Assembly (NCBI RefSeq): GCF_000621085.1
Contig: NZ_JHZE01000008.1
Location: 62,001-126,000, forward strand
DNA length: 64,000 nt
From: Mycoplasmopsis gallinarum DSM 19816
Lineage (GTDB): Bacteria; Bacillota_I; Bacilli_A; Mycoplasmatales; Metamycoplasmataceae
Reading direction: 5' to 3'
A program made the translations under genes and the position numbers. The notes under the pieces are model-generated. The model ran no database searches, was not told the origin of the DNA, and saw only the letters and a program-made list of their open reading frames with translations. Below, piece after piece: positions 11,659 to 21,754 of this stretch. Positions within the stretch are counted from its first letter, which is position 1, and the number at the start of each line of letters is the position of its first letter.

Positions 11659-13717
11659 AAAATTAAAATTAATAAGCCCCTTTATCATTAGTGCTCCTAT
11701 ATTTTTTAGTATTTCAGCAACAGAAAATGAAGAATCAACTCCAACTGTTGATCCTGATTTTGCTAATTTTAATAATGCAGTTAATGAATTAATAACTTCA
11801 AGATTATCTGAATCTTTGGATGCTAAAATTGAAGAACTAAAGACAGAAGCCAAAAATTTATTAGCTTCAACTAATGCAACTAGTCAAACTTTAGTAAACG
11901 CAGTTTATTATTTAAAAGTTGCAAACTTTTTAAAAGAAAATAAGGATAAAATAATCGCTAATCCTGCTCAATATGGATTAAATATTGTTTATCCAAAAGT
12001 TTTATCTAAAAATGAAGATATCTATAAAAGAGATATTACGTTTGATGGAATTACTTATGAAGGAGTAAGTGTAGGAACTCAGGATGGTACAAATTATGCT
12101 GATTTAACTGCAACTGCTCCAACTAATAAAAATGTTAATAGCATTAATTTAGAAGAATTAAAAACTAAAACCAATAATTATTTCGATGATATGCTTGGTT
12201 CATTTAGTGATATTTTTGCTAATGAAGAAGATGCGCCCGTTTTAGATGTTTCAGACAATCCATCTAGAGATAAAACTACTTTAGATTTCAACGAAGCAAC
12301 TAATTCACTTTCAATTTCTTTACCTGAAAATTACAATAGTTGAGATGATTATATTAAAAGCAAAATTAACAAAAGATTCACTGCTTTTGATTTGTTAGAA
12401 AATACTAAAGATAGTGAAGAAGAGGAACCAGAAGTTCCATCAGTAATTCCTGACGAACCAATTGAAGATGAATTTGAAAAAGATGATGTAATTCAAAATA
12501 TACCTAATTTAGTTCCTTATATTAATTATGAATATTATGATGAATTTGAAAGCAGCAAATATGACTTATTTATAAGCGAATTAAATACAGATCCAAATAC
12601 ATTAAATTCTAGATTTTTCTATAATAACCCAATTTTTACTAGATTTAATTATCGAATTGTTGCTTTAAATAAAACAGCTGATGGCAATTTAGAAGCAACA
12701 GTTAGAATAGAAGACAAAAATCAAATTTCTTCATATAGAGTTTACAATGTGAATGTTGGTAAATTAGAAAGTAAAAATTTTACTAAAGCTCGCGAAGCCC
12801 AAATTAATTTTATCGAAAACACAATGTTTAAATTTTATGATGCCTTAGGAATTGGCGAGAAAATCACACTTATTAAATTAGCTAATAATGATTTAATTCG
12901 TACAGTTTATAACTTAGTTCTAGAAGCCCAAAAAATTATTGAAGATCAGAAATTTCAAGATAAATTAATTGAACAAGCTCATCAAATTGAAAATAAATTG
13001 GCAGTAGCCCAAATTGAGAACGAAAGCGATCAAAATGATTTATTTAACTTATTTATAGGCTCATTAAATAACATTAATCTTAATTTTAAAACTGTTACCT
13101 ATGGTTATTTTGAATATTTAGCTGCTACATATGCAAATTTATTAATTAAATATAAAAATTCATTGTTAGAGAATGAAGAACTAATGTCAATAATTAAAAG
13201 AAACTTTGACAGTTTACATTTTGATATTGAAAACTATGATAAAGCCTTAAGGGTTTTAAATTCAGATATTAGTTTAACCAAAGGAATTATTAATTCAAGT
13301 GAAATTAAATTAGAAAATAAATTTACTTCATTTTTACAAGTAGTTAGACAAATTCAAAAAACTTTTATTAATCTATCTTATTTATCTATTAATAAGCAAT
13401 TTTCTAATGAGGAAATTGAAAAAGCTAATACAGAGGAAGCAACCAAAGAAATTCTTAATTTTGTCAATTCATATAATGAAATTGCCAAATTAGAACCAAT
13501 TGGTCAAAAGGCTAAAAAACAAACTATTTATATAGTGTTAGCAAGCATTTTATCTACCGTTGCCTTACTTTTATTAGCTTTAACTGGTTTATTGTGAACA
13601 ATTAAAAAGCTAAGAGAAAAATTAAATAAAAAACAATTAATTATTTTTGCTGGAATCTCGGTTGCCACATTAATAATTTCAATTTTATTAATATTACTAA
13701 GTCTTGGAGGATTATAA
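11648..13717 (+). CDS. Large membrane-anchored protein of the F1-like ATPase cluster
   Basis: 689 residues with an N-terminal signal-like segment (MKIKKLKLISPFIISAPIFF) and no lipobox Cys, a long hydrophilic body with an acidic Pro/Glu stretch at about residues 255-285, helical segments in the second half, and two hydrophobic helices at the very C-terminus joined by a Lys-rich loop. This suggests a large domain outside the cell anchored from both ends. Type 3 clusters have a protein of this kind directly before the alpha-like gene. The stop TAA and next start ATG overlap by one base (TAATG at 13715-13719). Function unknown; linking the cytoplasmic ATPase to surface partners is an inference. 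Confidence 0.72.
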
Positions 13718-15246
13718 TGAAACAACCAATTATTACAGCAATTTTTGATTATGTAGTTGAATTAAGTGGTGAATTCAAATACGAACAAAATCAATTTTTT
13801 AACCTTAAAAAAGATAATAGCATTCAGATGATGTTAATTTCAGCAACCGAAACTAAAGCTTATGCGTTAGTTAATAAAAAAATTGACAAAATCCAAATCG
13901 GTTCAGAAGTTGAAATAGCTAACCAATCAAATCAAGTTAAAACTAATAGAAATATGTTTGGAAAAATTGTAGACATTCAAGGGAATGTTTTATATCCAAA
14001 TAATAATTTCTTAATTCCAATGCCATATGAAAAAGGACATGATATTTTTAATTCAACCAATACTTTATTAGATTATCAGCCTTTAAATGAACCTTTATAT
14101 ACAGGTTTAATTAGTATTGATTTATTAATTCCAATTGGTAAAGGGCAAAGAGAATTAATTATTGGAGATCGTAAAACTGGAAAAACTCAAATTGCATTAA
14201 ATACAATCATTAATCAAAAAGGCAAAAATGTTAAATGTATTTATGTAGGAATTGGACAACAACAAGCACAAATTGCTAATGTGTATAAAACTTTGAGTGA
14301 ACATAATGCAATGGAATACACAATGATTATTGATGCTAATTCAAGTAATCCATATGATCAATATTTGGCTCCATATATTGGAATGGCACATGCTGAAAAT
14401 ATCTCTTATGAGGAAGATGTTTTAATTATTTTTGATAATTTAACTAATCATGCGAATATCGTGCGTGAATTAGCTCTTTTAATTAATAAACCTGTAGGTA
14501 AAGAGGCTTTTCCAGGTGATATGTTCTACTTACATTCAAAACTACTTGAAAGAAGCGGTAAATTTAAAAATAGAAAATCAATTACTGCCTTCCCAATTAT
14601 TCAAACAGTTGAAAATGACATTACATCTTTAATTGCTTCAAATGTTATTTCAATTACAGATGGACAAATTGTAACTAACAGTGACTTGTTTGCGTCTGGA
14701 AAATTACCAGCTGTTGATATCGATCTTTCTGTAAGTAGAATTGGTGGTAGCGTACAGAAAAAATATGTAGCTAAAGTGGCTGCACAAATTGCTAAAATTT
14801 ATAAAACTTACAAAAAACAAATTAAATTAGCTTCATTAAAGAGCGATTTAAATGATGAAATGATTAAATTAATTAATGCTGGAGAAACTATTGAAAAAAT
14901 GTTTGTTCAAAGAGGAATTTCATCATATTCTGAAGAATTAATGTATCTTACTTCAAAATTGATAGCATGAAATGCTTTAACAAATATTGAAGATACTGAT
15001 TTAGCACTAAAATTTGTTGATTTATTTGCAAAAGAAAATCAATTAATGAAACAAATCGTGCAAAATTTAATTGAAAATAAACAAGAAAGCGATTTAATGG
15101 CAAAAAATTTCTTCATGTTTTGCCTTAAATCATTTGCTCAAGCAAATAACTTAAAATGAAATATTGAAGTGGATGCAAATTTTGCTCCTTTAAATGAAAA
15201 AGAATTGCAAAATATTTATGCACAAATTACTAAAGGAGTTAAATAA
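13717..15246 (+). CDS. F1-like ATPase alpha-like subunit
   Basis: 509 residues, homologous to the F1 alpha subunit (non-catalytic nucleotide-binding). The P-loop GDRKTGKT is at 150-157, followed by the conserved IYVGIGQQQ and the SVSRIGG segment that holds the alpha arginine finger. The N-terminal beta-barrel is divergent. One TGA-Trp at 14968 joins the C-terminal helical domain. It starts at ATG 13717 by one-base overlap, and ends with a one-base overlap to the beta-like gene. It is clearly separate from a housekeeping atp operon because no atpB, E, F or H lies nearby. Confidence 0.9.
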
Positions 15247-16601
15247 TGGCTAAAATTACCAAACTTTGATCTGATGTGGTTGAAATTGAATTATCAAACA
15301 ATGAAAAAGTTAAAATTGATTGAATTTTAGAAACTAAAAACAAACTTTCGGTTTTAATGATTAAAAAAATCATTAATGAAACTAAAATTTTGGCTGTTAT
15401 TGTAAAAAGCGATGAAAATTTAATAATTGGTCAAGAATTAACAATTAAAAAACATTCATTTATGACTCCGATTGGCCAAAAAGCCAAAGGCAATATTTTC
15501 AATATTGAAGGTGAATCATTGAATACCAAAGGCAATGATTTTGATTTAGTTGAAATGAATTCAACAATTACAGTAAATGATGATTATGCATACAAACCTG
15601 AAATTTTAGAAACTGGAATTAAAGCCATTGACTTCTTTATTCCTATTTTAAAAGGTTCTAAAATCGGAATTTTTGGTGGAGCTGGAGTTGGAAAAACTGT
15701 TTTAATGAAAGAAATGATTTTCAACTTATCAACTAATCAAAAAAGAACTTCTTCAATTTTTGTTGGAGCAGGAGAGCGTTCACGTGAAGGTGTTGAATTA
15801 TATGATGATTTAAAAGAATCAGATTTAATGAAAAATTCGACTATGTATATTGCACAAATGAACGAAAGAGCTGGGGCAAGAATGTCAATTGTTTCAGCGG
15901 GAGTAACTGCTGCTGAATATTTAAGAGATAATGAAAAAGAAAATGTTCTTTTATTTATTGATAACATTTTCCGTTTTCTTCAAGCAGGAAGCGAAACAGC
16001 TGTTTCGCTTGATAAAAAAACTTCTGTAGGTGGATACCAAGCAACATTAAATACAGAGATTTCACAAATTGAAAATAGATTATTTTCAAATCAAAATGGA
16101 TCAATAACATCATTTCAAACTGTATTTTTACCAATGGATGATTTATCAGACCCTTCTGCAGTTGCGGTTTTCAGCCATTTAAATGGTTCATTAGTTTTAT
16201 CTAGAGAAATTGCCGCTAAAAATATTTATCCATCATTCGATCCGCTTGAATCTAATTCTGATAGTGTAAATCCTCAAATTATTGGTGATAAACACTTCAA
16301 TGCAATCTTAGAAGTTAAAAAAATCTTACAAAGATACAAGGAATTAGAAGATGTTATTTTAATTTTAGGATATGACGAGCTTGATGCTGAAAGCAAAAAA
16401 GTGGTTAAAAAAGCATTGCAATTACAAAACTTTTTCTCACAATACTTTTCTGTGACTCAACATTTTACAGGAGAAAAAGGGGTATTTGTTCCATTAAACA
16501 AAACAGTTGATTCTGTTATTAAAATTTTAAATGAAGATTTCATCGATATTGAACCAGAAAAATTCTCATATATTTCAACAACAGATGATTTATTAAAATA
16601 A
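15246..16601 (+). CDS. F1-like ATPase beta-like (catalytic) subunit
   Basis: 451 residues, homologous to F1 beta. Key residues are kept: Walker A GGAGVGKT at 144-151, GERSREG with the catalytic Glu, Walker B LLFIDNIFRF, and a degenerate DELSEED-like loop (YDELDAESKK), so hydrolysis is likely. It starts at ATG 15246 inside the alpha-like stop; the first 37 codons contain two TGA-Trp codons. It is the last gene of the operon, with an intrinsic terminator 8 nt downstream. In type 3 clusters this head is thought to power a membrane or surface machine and not ATP synthesis. Confidence 0.92.
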
Positions 16602-16608
16602 TTGAATT

Positions 16609-16634
16609 AAAAAATCGCCTAAAAGCGATTTTTT
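16609..16634. terminator. Bidirectional terminator after the ATPase operon
   Basis: AAAAAATCGC and GCGATTTTTT form a perfect 10-bp stem around CTAAAA, with A and T runs on both sides. It can serve the forward operon and the convergent lipoprotein gene whose stop is at 16636. Confidence 0.85.
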
Positions 16635-16635
16635 A

Positions 16636-17325
16636 TTAACAAACATGTGAATTACTTGGAGAAGCTTCTAAATAATTGCCATCTTTGTCAAGATTATATT
16701 TATAAACATTAATTAAATCATGATTATCTAACACAATTTTGCATTCATTAGGATCGGCATACGCGCGAGTGTTATTAAATTTAATTCTAAATATTCTCTT
16801 CAAATATGGTTTTGTTTTATTAGAAACTTCAACAATCACTTCAGCTTTGTGATAGGCTGTATTAGCAACCCCTAAAATTTTAAAATTGTAGTCATTTTTG
16901 AGTACAATTTTTTTATTTTTAAAAATAAAACTTCAATTAACTCTTAATAAATTTCTTGCATATAAATAGTCAATAGTGAAATTACTAATATATGAATCAA
17001 AAGGTATCTTATCTATTAAATCAGTAACAGGGAAGTCAAAATTAAATTCTTCTGGATTATTCATTGCTAATTCTTTTAAAGTTTCTACATCCTTATTTAA
17101 AGTTTTTTCATCCACTCCAACATGTAAATCTTCCAATTTTAAAGAATCTAATTCTTGCTTTTCAAGCGAAATTTTCTCCACTTTTGGTTTATTAGAATCT
17201 GTATTTAATGAAAAATATTTCTGCTTTTCTGTATCAATATTTTTATTAGTGCAAGCCATTGAAAAAGCAGGCAAAAGGCTTAACGAAGCAAAAGAAGACA
17301 ATAAATATTTAATTTTAAATTTCAT
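16636..17325 (-). CDS. Putative lipoprotein
   Basis: 229 residues on the minus strand (TGA = Trp). The N-terminus is a classical prolipoprotein signal: Lys-rich start, hydrophobic stretch, and lipobox SMAC with Cys at 25. The mature part is hydrophilic, Lys/Glu/Asp-rich and shows no domain I recognise. It is a monocistronic unit between two terminators or promoters, convergent with the ATPase operon. Surface-exposed, role unknown. Confidence 0.8.
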
Positions 17326-17382
17326 ATTTCAATTTTAACAATATATATAAAATAAATTGAAAATAATTTAGTGTAAAATATT

Positions 17383-17446
17383 TTGTCCTTTTTTTATTGA
17401 CTTTTTAATAGGACAATTTATAATTAATTAAATCAAAGGAGTAAAT
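17383..17446 (+). promoter_or_regulatory. azoR promoter with inverted-repeat operator
   Basis: TTGACT (17397-17402), a 16-nt spacer and TATAAT (17419-17424) make a near-consensus promoter, unusual in a genome where -35 boxes are mostly weak. An inverted repeat TTGTCCT (17383-17389) / AGGACAA (17410-17416) brackets the -35, with the right arm abutting the -10. This is a good candidate site for a dimeric repressor. An AAAGGAG Shine-Dalgarno at 17435-17441 precedes ATG 17447. Confidence 0.65.
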
Positions 17447-18046
17447 ATGAAAAAATTATTAATTATTAATGGTTCAATTACTAATGATAAACAATCAATG
17501 AGTTTAAAAGTTTTAAATAAATTGATTGAAGAATACAAAAAAAACAATCCAAATGATGAAATTGAAATAATTGATGCTAATAAAACTCATAACGAATTTT
17601 ATGTAAATGCCAATAATATAGATTCATATTATAAAAATATTAAGTCTGACGAATGAATTGAAAAAGTTAAAAATGCAGACAAAATTATTATTACAAGCCC
17701 AATGATCAATTTTGGTCCTGCACCAGTTATTAAAAATTTCATGGATTCAATAATGGTGCCAAACAAAACTTTTACTTACAAAGTAGAAACTAATAATGGT
17801 AAAAATGGATTACTAAGAAATTTAAAGGTTCTTGTATTAACTAGTCAAGGTTCTGCCAAAGGGACTTATGAATGAGGGAACTTGAATTCATGATTAACTG
17901 GAATTTGAAAATTTTTAGGGGCTGAAGATGTGAGATTACTTAATATTCATAGTACAGATTTAGAAAATAATAGAGATAAAGATTTTGATGAAGTATTTAA
18001 TGAAATTTATAAAGATGATTTTGATAAAGTTTTAAATAACTTTTAG
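17447..18046 (+). CDS. azoR: FMN-dependent NADH-azoreductase
   Basis: 199 residues of the flavodoxin-like quinone/azo reductase family (AzoR/AcpD): FMN-dependent two-electron reduction of quinones or azo compounds with NAD(P)H. Visible: N-terminal beta strand plus phosphate-binding loop (LIINGSITNDKQSMS), the flavin-contact segment SPMINFGPAPVIKNFMD, and a Gly/Tyr-rich loop (SQGSAKGTYEWG). Length is typical. It starts at ATG 17447 behind AAAGGAG. The stop overlaps the Shine-Dalgarno of the next gene (TTTTAGGAGA), so the two are an operon, likely controlled by the inverted repeat upstream. Confidence 0.88.
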
Positions 18047-18054
18047 GAGAAAAT

Positions 18055-19119
18055 ATGAAAATTGAATTAGGAATTAGCACTTTTGGAGAAACTACTCCAT
18101 TAGCAGAAACTAAAAAACTAATTTCTCATCCAGAAAGAATTCGAAACATGATTGAGGAAATTGAATTAGCTGATAAAGTTGGTTTAGATATTTACGCAAT
18201 TGGCGAACATCATAGAGAAGATTTTGCTGTTTCAATGCCAGAAATAATTTTAGCTGCGGGTGCAGTGAATACTAAAAATATCAAATTATCATCAGCTGTT
18301 ACTGTGCTTTCTTCTTCAGATCCAATTAGAATTTATCAAGCTTTTTCTACAATTGATGCCTTAAGCAATGGAAGAAGTGAAATAATGGTAGGACGTGGTT
18401 CATTTACTGAAAGTTTTCCACTTTTTGGTTATTTTTTAAAGGACTATGATGAATTATTTGAAGAAAAATTAGATATGTTACAAGCAATTAATGCTAATGA
18501 AAAGTTGGATTGAAAAGGTAGATTAACTCATGATGTAAATAATCGCGGTATTTATCCAAGGGTAGAAAATGGATTACCAATTTGAGTAGCAACTGGTGGC
18601 AATCCTCATTCAATAGTAGCAATTGCGAGAAGAGAATTACCGATTGTTTTTGCAACAATCGGTGGCGATCCATTAAGATTTAAGTCATTAGTAACTATTT
18701 ATCGTAGCGCTTGAAAATCTTTTGGCAATGACTGAAGTAAATTAAGAATTGCAGGTCACTCATGGGGTTGAATTGAAGAAGACGATCAAAAAGCAAAAGA
18801 TAATTATTTCATTCCAGTTAAACAATTAGTAGATACTATTGCTAAAGATAGAAGAACATGAACTGAAATGACAAGAGAACAATATGATTTTGAAGTTTCT
18901 GAAGAAGGAGCCATTTTTGCAGGAAGCCCTGAAACAGTAGCTAAAAAAATTATTAGAATTATGGAAGGATTAGAATTAGATAGATTCATGCTACATCTTC
19001 CAGTGGGTTCAATGGCACACGAAAAAACATTAAAAGCAATTGAATTAGTTGGAACCAAAGTCGCACCAATTGTTAGAGAATATTTTCAAAATAAGGAATT
19101 CGTAAGAGAAATAAAATAA
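18055..19119 (+). CDS. LLM-class (luciferase-like) flavin-dependent oxidoreductase
   Basis: 354 residues of the bacterial luciferase-like family, a TIM barrel that uses FMN or F420. Recognisable parts: the early GLDIYAIGEHHREDF (the EHH motif of flavin monooxygenases), AVTVLSSSDPIRIYQAFSTID, and SNGRSEIMVGRGSF. Several TGA-Trp codons. It starts at ATG 18055 behind AGGAGA and is coupled to azoR. The natural substrate is unknown; the pairing with a quinone reductase suggests redox or electrophile detoxification. A short hairpin follows the stop. Confidence 0.85.
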
Positions 19120-19128
19120 AGCTAAAAT

Positions 19129-19542
19129 TTAGATAGCTTTATTTTTTTCATTTTTTATATAGCAAGGATGTTTTTTAATTCTTTTAACTAAACATTCATA
19201 TGAAATGTTTTTATGTTCAGAACTGTTTAAATAAATTTGATTATAGTAACTTTTGAAAAATTTAATTTTGCCTTGTTTTTTTGCATTTAAATAATCAAGA
19301 TAAATGTTTTGAATTTCAATATCCGAAATAGATAAAGCATTTTGTTTCTTTAAATTTTTATGATGAAAACAAAAAGCATCTTTTTTCATAAGTTGCTTTT
19401 TTCTTTGAATAGTTTTAGTTGAACAATTTAATAATTTAGCCAATTCATTATTGGTTAAGTCTGGGTTATTTTCTATCGTTTCAAAAATCAATTGATTTTT
19501 TTTATAAAATTTTGTTTCAGAAGACATAATTAAAACTTTCAT
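19129..19542 (-). pseudogene. HTH protein, probable N-terminal remnant of a DDE transposase
   Basis: An open frame of 137 residues (or 132 from the better-placed ATG at 19525-19527, which has an AAAG Shine-Dalgarno). It begins with a helix-turn-helix (NNELAKLLNCSTKTIQRKK), then FCFHHKNLKKQN and a motif ending ISYECLVKRIKK. This resembles the N-terminal region of ISNCY/IS1202-type transposases (HTH, then FxHxNxxK, then SYxTVxR). The catalytic DDE domain is missing, and I see no flanking inverted repeats. It sits beside a tRNA-Arg gene. It may instead be a free-standing DNA-binding protein. Confidence 0.45.
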
Positions 19543-19604
19543 TAATAAAAAATATTAAATAAATTATTACATATTTTTAGCAATGTATTAAAATATATAT
19601 GCGT

Positions 19605-19681
19605 GGTCGCGTAGCTCAGCAGGATAGAGCACAAGCCTTCTAAGCTTGTTGTCAGAGGTTCGAATCCTCTCGTGATCGCCA
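19605..19681 (+). tRNA. tRNA-Arg (TCT)
   Basis: Full cloverleaf: acceptor GGTCGCG/CGTGATC with two wobble pairs, D-arm GCTCAGC, anticodon loop CTTCTAA (TCT), T-loop TTCGAAT, encoded CCA at 19679-19681. Confidence 0.95.
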
Positions 19682-19729
19682 TTTTTTTTATTTCATTATT
19701 CCAAAAAATGTTTAAAATTTATTTAGGTT

Positions 19730-19805
19730 GTCCTTATAGCTCAGTTGGTAGAGCACAAGCCTCCTAAGCTTGGGGTGAGAGGTTCAATTCCTCTTAAGGA
19801 CGCCA
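19730..19805 (+). tRNA. tRNA-Arg (CCT)
   Basis: Acceptor GTCCTTA/TAAGGAC, anticodon loop CTCCTAA (CCT), T-loop TTCAATT, encoded CCA. Its anticodon arm is nearly identical to that of the preceding tRNA-Arg (TCT), which fits duplication and divergence. Confidence 0.95.
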
Positions 19806-19814
19806 TTTTTTTTA

Positions 19815-19860
19815 TCAAAATATGAAAAAAATAATTAAAATTTTCATATTTTGATTTTTT
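19815..19860 (+). terminator. Terminator after the two tRNA-Arg genes
   Basis: TCAAAATATGAAAA and TTTTCATATTTTGA form a 14-bp inverted repeat, followed by six T. AT-rich but perfect. Confidence 0.7.
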
Positions 19861-19935
19861 GATAATTTTTTTCATAATTTCAAAATGTTCTATTTTTATC
19901 TATAATAAAAATATATGCATAAGGAGATCAAACAA

Positions 19936-20670
19936 ATGAAAAAATTTAAAAGATTTTTATCAGCTTCAATTATAGTTGCTGGTTCTATCTTACCATTAAC
20001 AGCTTTATCAGCAGGATGCGATAAAAAGGAACCAAAACCTCAACCAAAAGAAGAAACACCATCAACAGGTTCTGGAACAAGTACTTCAACACCATCTCAA
20101 CCTACAACAGATTCTGGAACAAGTACTTCAACAACTACCCCTTCAACAGGTGAATCTTCAGGAACTAACACACCTGCTACTGGAACAGAAAGTGGTACAA
20201 CAACTTCACCTTCTACATCAGAAAACAATCCAAGCGGAGATACTTCAACCGAAACAGTAGATCCATTAAATAAAACAGCAGATTTCACAATTTTAGGTGA
20301 TGCAACAGCAACTAAAGCTAAAATTGTAGAAGCAGTGGATGCCATTGCTGCAAGTCAAGAAGCTAAAAAACCTTACACCTTTACTTATGATTACAATACC
20401 AAAAAAATAGTTCTATTTAAAGGTGCAATTAACTGAAAAACAGGCGAAAAAACTGAAGTATTTTCAATTAGTGCCCAATTATTGGCAGATGAAAAACAAG
20501 TTGTTAATGCAACCAATCCTACATATGACAAAAATGGTCAAACCAGATTCAGTGGTATCATTGATGGTGTCAAAGAAGGAAATAAAATTAAATTTACTTT
20601 TAAATTAGGAAACTTCAAAACAAAAGCAATTGATAATGAAATTTACTACTTTGAAATTCCTTTAAATTAG
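19936..20670 (+). CDS. Ser/Thr-rich putative lipoprotein
   Basis: 244 residues. I chose ATG 19936 because AAGGAGAT (19921-19928) lies 7 nt before it; an upstream in-frame ATG at 19915 would put that Shine-Dalgarno inside the coding region. Lipobox LSAGC gives Cys at about 28. Residues 30-110 are a low-complexity Thr/Ser/Gly/Pro linker with imperfect repeats (SGTSTST twice), encoded partly by a 21-bp direct repeat at 20071-20091 and 20113-20133. A compact domain of about 130 residues follows (TGA-Trp at 20434). The architecture is that of mycoplasma surface lipoproteins with a length-variable stalk. Function unknown. Confidence 0.85.
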
Positions 20671-20680
20671 TTTGATTTAA

Positions 20681-20706
20681 AAAAAGTCGCGTTTGAGCGA
20701 CTTTTT
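20681..20706. terminator. Bidirectional terminator
   Basis: AAAAAGTCGC and GCGACTTTTT form a perfect stem around GTTTGA. It serves the lipoprotein (plus strand) and the convergent gene ending at 20715. Confidence 0.85.
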
Positions 20707-20714
20707 GTTTACTC

Positions 20715-21497
20715 TTATGAACGGAAATATCCAATGATTCTAATTAGATAATAAACTAGAATTAAATAATCATAAGCGAGTTTAAAACCGTATCAAAGAG
20801 AAATTCTGGCTATTTCTAAATGATGATTACTTTTTTGATTTCCAATTTCTGAATTAAGAAAACCATCAACATAAGCACTTTCATTATTAATTAATGCAAA
20901 ATCAAACATCAAATAAACAATACCTAAAAACATTCCTAAAAGGCCATATAATGAGATTACTCAACTTTTTACTATGAAAAAAGAAGTTATAAAAAGAATA
21001 AACATTGCACTAGCTACAATTAATAAAAATGGTCAGATTTTTTGAATTTGTAATAAATTAAAATATCCTAGAATACCAATTAAAATGAAAAGAGCGGTGG
21101 CAATTCCAAGAATGCCTAAAAGTTTATATGCGCTTGCAGTAAGCAAAAAACTAAATAAAATAGGGCCCAAAACAGAAAATCCTAAACTCAATGATAAAAC
21201 TGAACTAAGTGGTAGTAAAACTCAAAAATTAATTTTTCTTCCTCAAATTAATAAAACAAAAATAAAAACAGAGCTAAATATTCCTGAAATTATATAAGTA
21301 ATGAGAGCAGCAGTGTTATTTGTAGTAAATACTAATTTAGTAAATGAAGACCCAATAAAAATTAAGCCAACAAAAAAACTAAATCAAAGAGTAGAGGCAC
21401 CAAAAAGAATAGAAGTTCCTCTACTTTTAATATTCTTCAAATTTGTACTAAAAATACTTGAAGAAGTTTTTATATCATTTGTATTATTTGTATTCAT
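20715..21497 (-). CDS. Bax inhibitor-1/YccA-like membrane protein
   Basis: 260 residues on the minus strand, readable only with TGA as Trp (at least six such codons). A hydrophilic N-terminus of about 30 residues is followed by seven hydrophobic helices. The last segment (GFKLAYDYLILVYYLIRI) closely follows the C-terminal signature of the BI-1/YccA/YbhL family (LYLDFINLFLxLLR). Members are membrane proteins linked to calcium or pH leak and protease regulation; the role in mycoplasmas is not known. No clear Shine-Dalgarno precedes the ATG at 21495-21497. Confidence 0.75.
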
Positions 21498-21521
21498 AAT
21501 TATTAATTTTAGCAAAAAAAT

Positions 21522-21550
21522 AAAAAAATATCACTCCGAAGAAGTGATAT
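21522..21550 (-). terminator. Terminator of the tRNA-Tyr/Gln unit
   Basis: On the minus strand ATATCACT/AGTGATAT forms an 8-bp stem around TCTTCGG, followed by a run of T. It starts at the CCA end of tRNA-Gln. Confidence 0.75.
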
Positions 21551-21624
21551 GGCTGCCCCAGTTAGATTCGAACTAACGCATGACGGAACCAAAACCCGTT
21601 GCCTTACCGCTTGGCTATGGGGCA
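21550..21624 (-). tRNA. tRNA-Gln (TTG)
   Basis: Acceptor TGCCCCA/TGGGGCA, anticodon loop TTTTGGT (TTG), T-loop TTCGAAT, encoded CCA. Downstream partner of tRNA-Tyr. Confidence 0.95.
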
Positions 21625-21625
21625 A

Positions 21626-21709
21626 TGGTGGAGGGGGAGGGATTCGAACCCCCGAACCGTGAGGAAGTGGGTTACAGCCACCCGCGTTTGGCCGCTTCGC
21701 TACCCCTCC
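21626..21709 (-). tRNA. tRNA-Tyr (GTA)
   Basis: Class II tRNA of 84 nt with a long variable arm; acceptor GGAGGGG/CCCCTCC, anticodon loop CTGTAAC (GTA), T-loop TTCGAAT, encoded CCA. One base separates it from tRNA-Gln. Confidence 0.95.
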
Positions 21710-21754
21710 ATTGCCTTACAATTATATATTATTTAAAACTTTAAGAAACAAAAA

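Noticed and set aside
13717..16601. Housekeeping F1F0 ATP synthase operon
   Set aside because: No a, b, c or delta genes are present, the gene order is unlike atpBEFHAGDC, and gamma- and epsilon-like proteins precede alpha and are highly divergent.
20097..20345. An 82-codon antisense frame opposite the lipoprotein stalk
   Set aside because: Low-complexity mirror of the Thr/Ser repeat region without a ribosome site.
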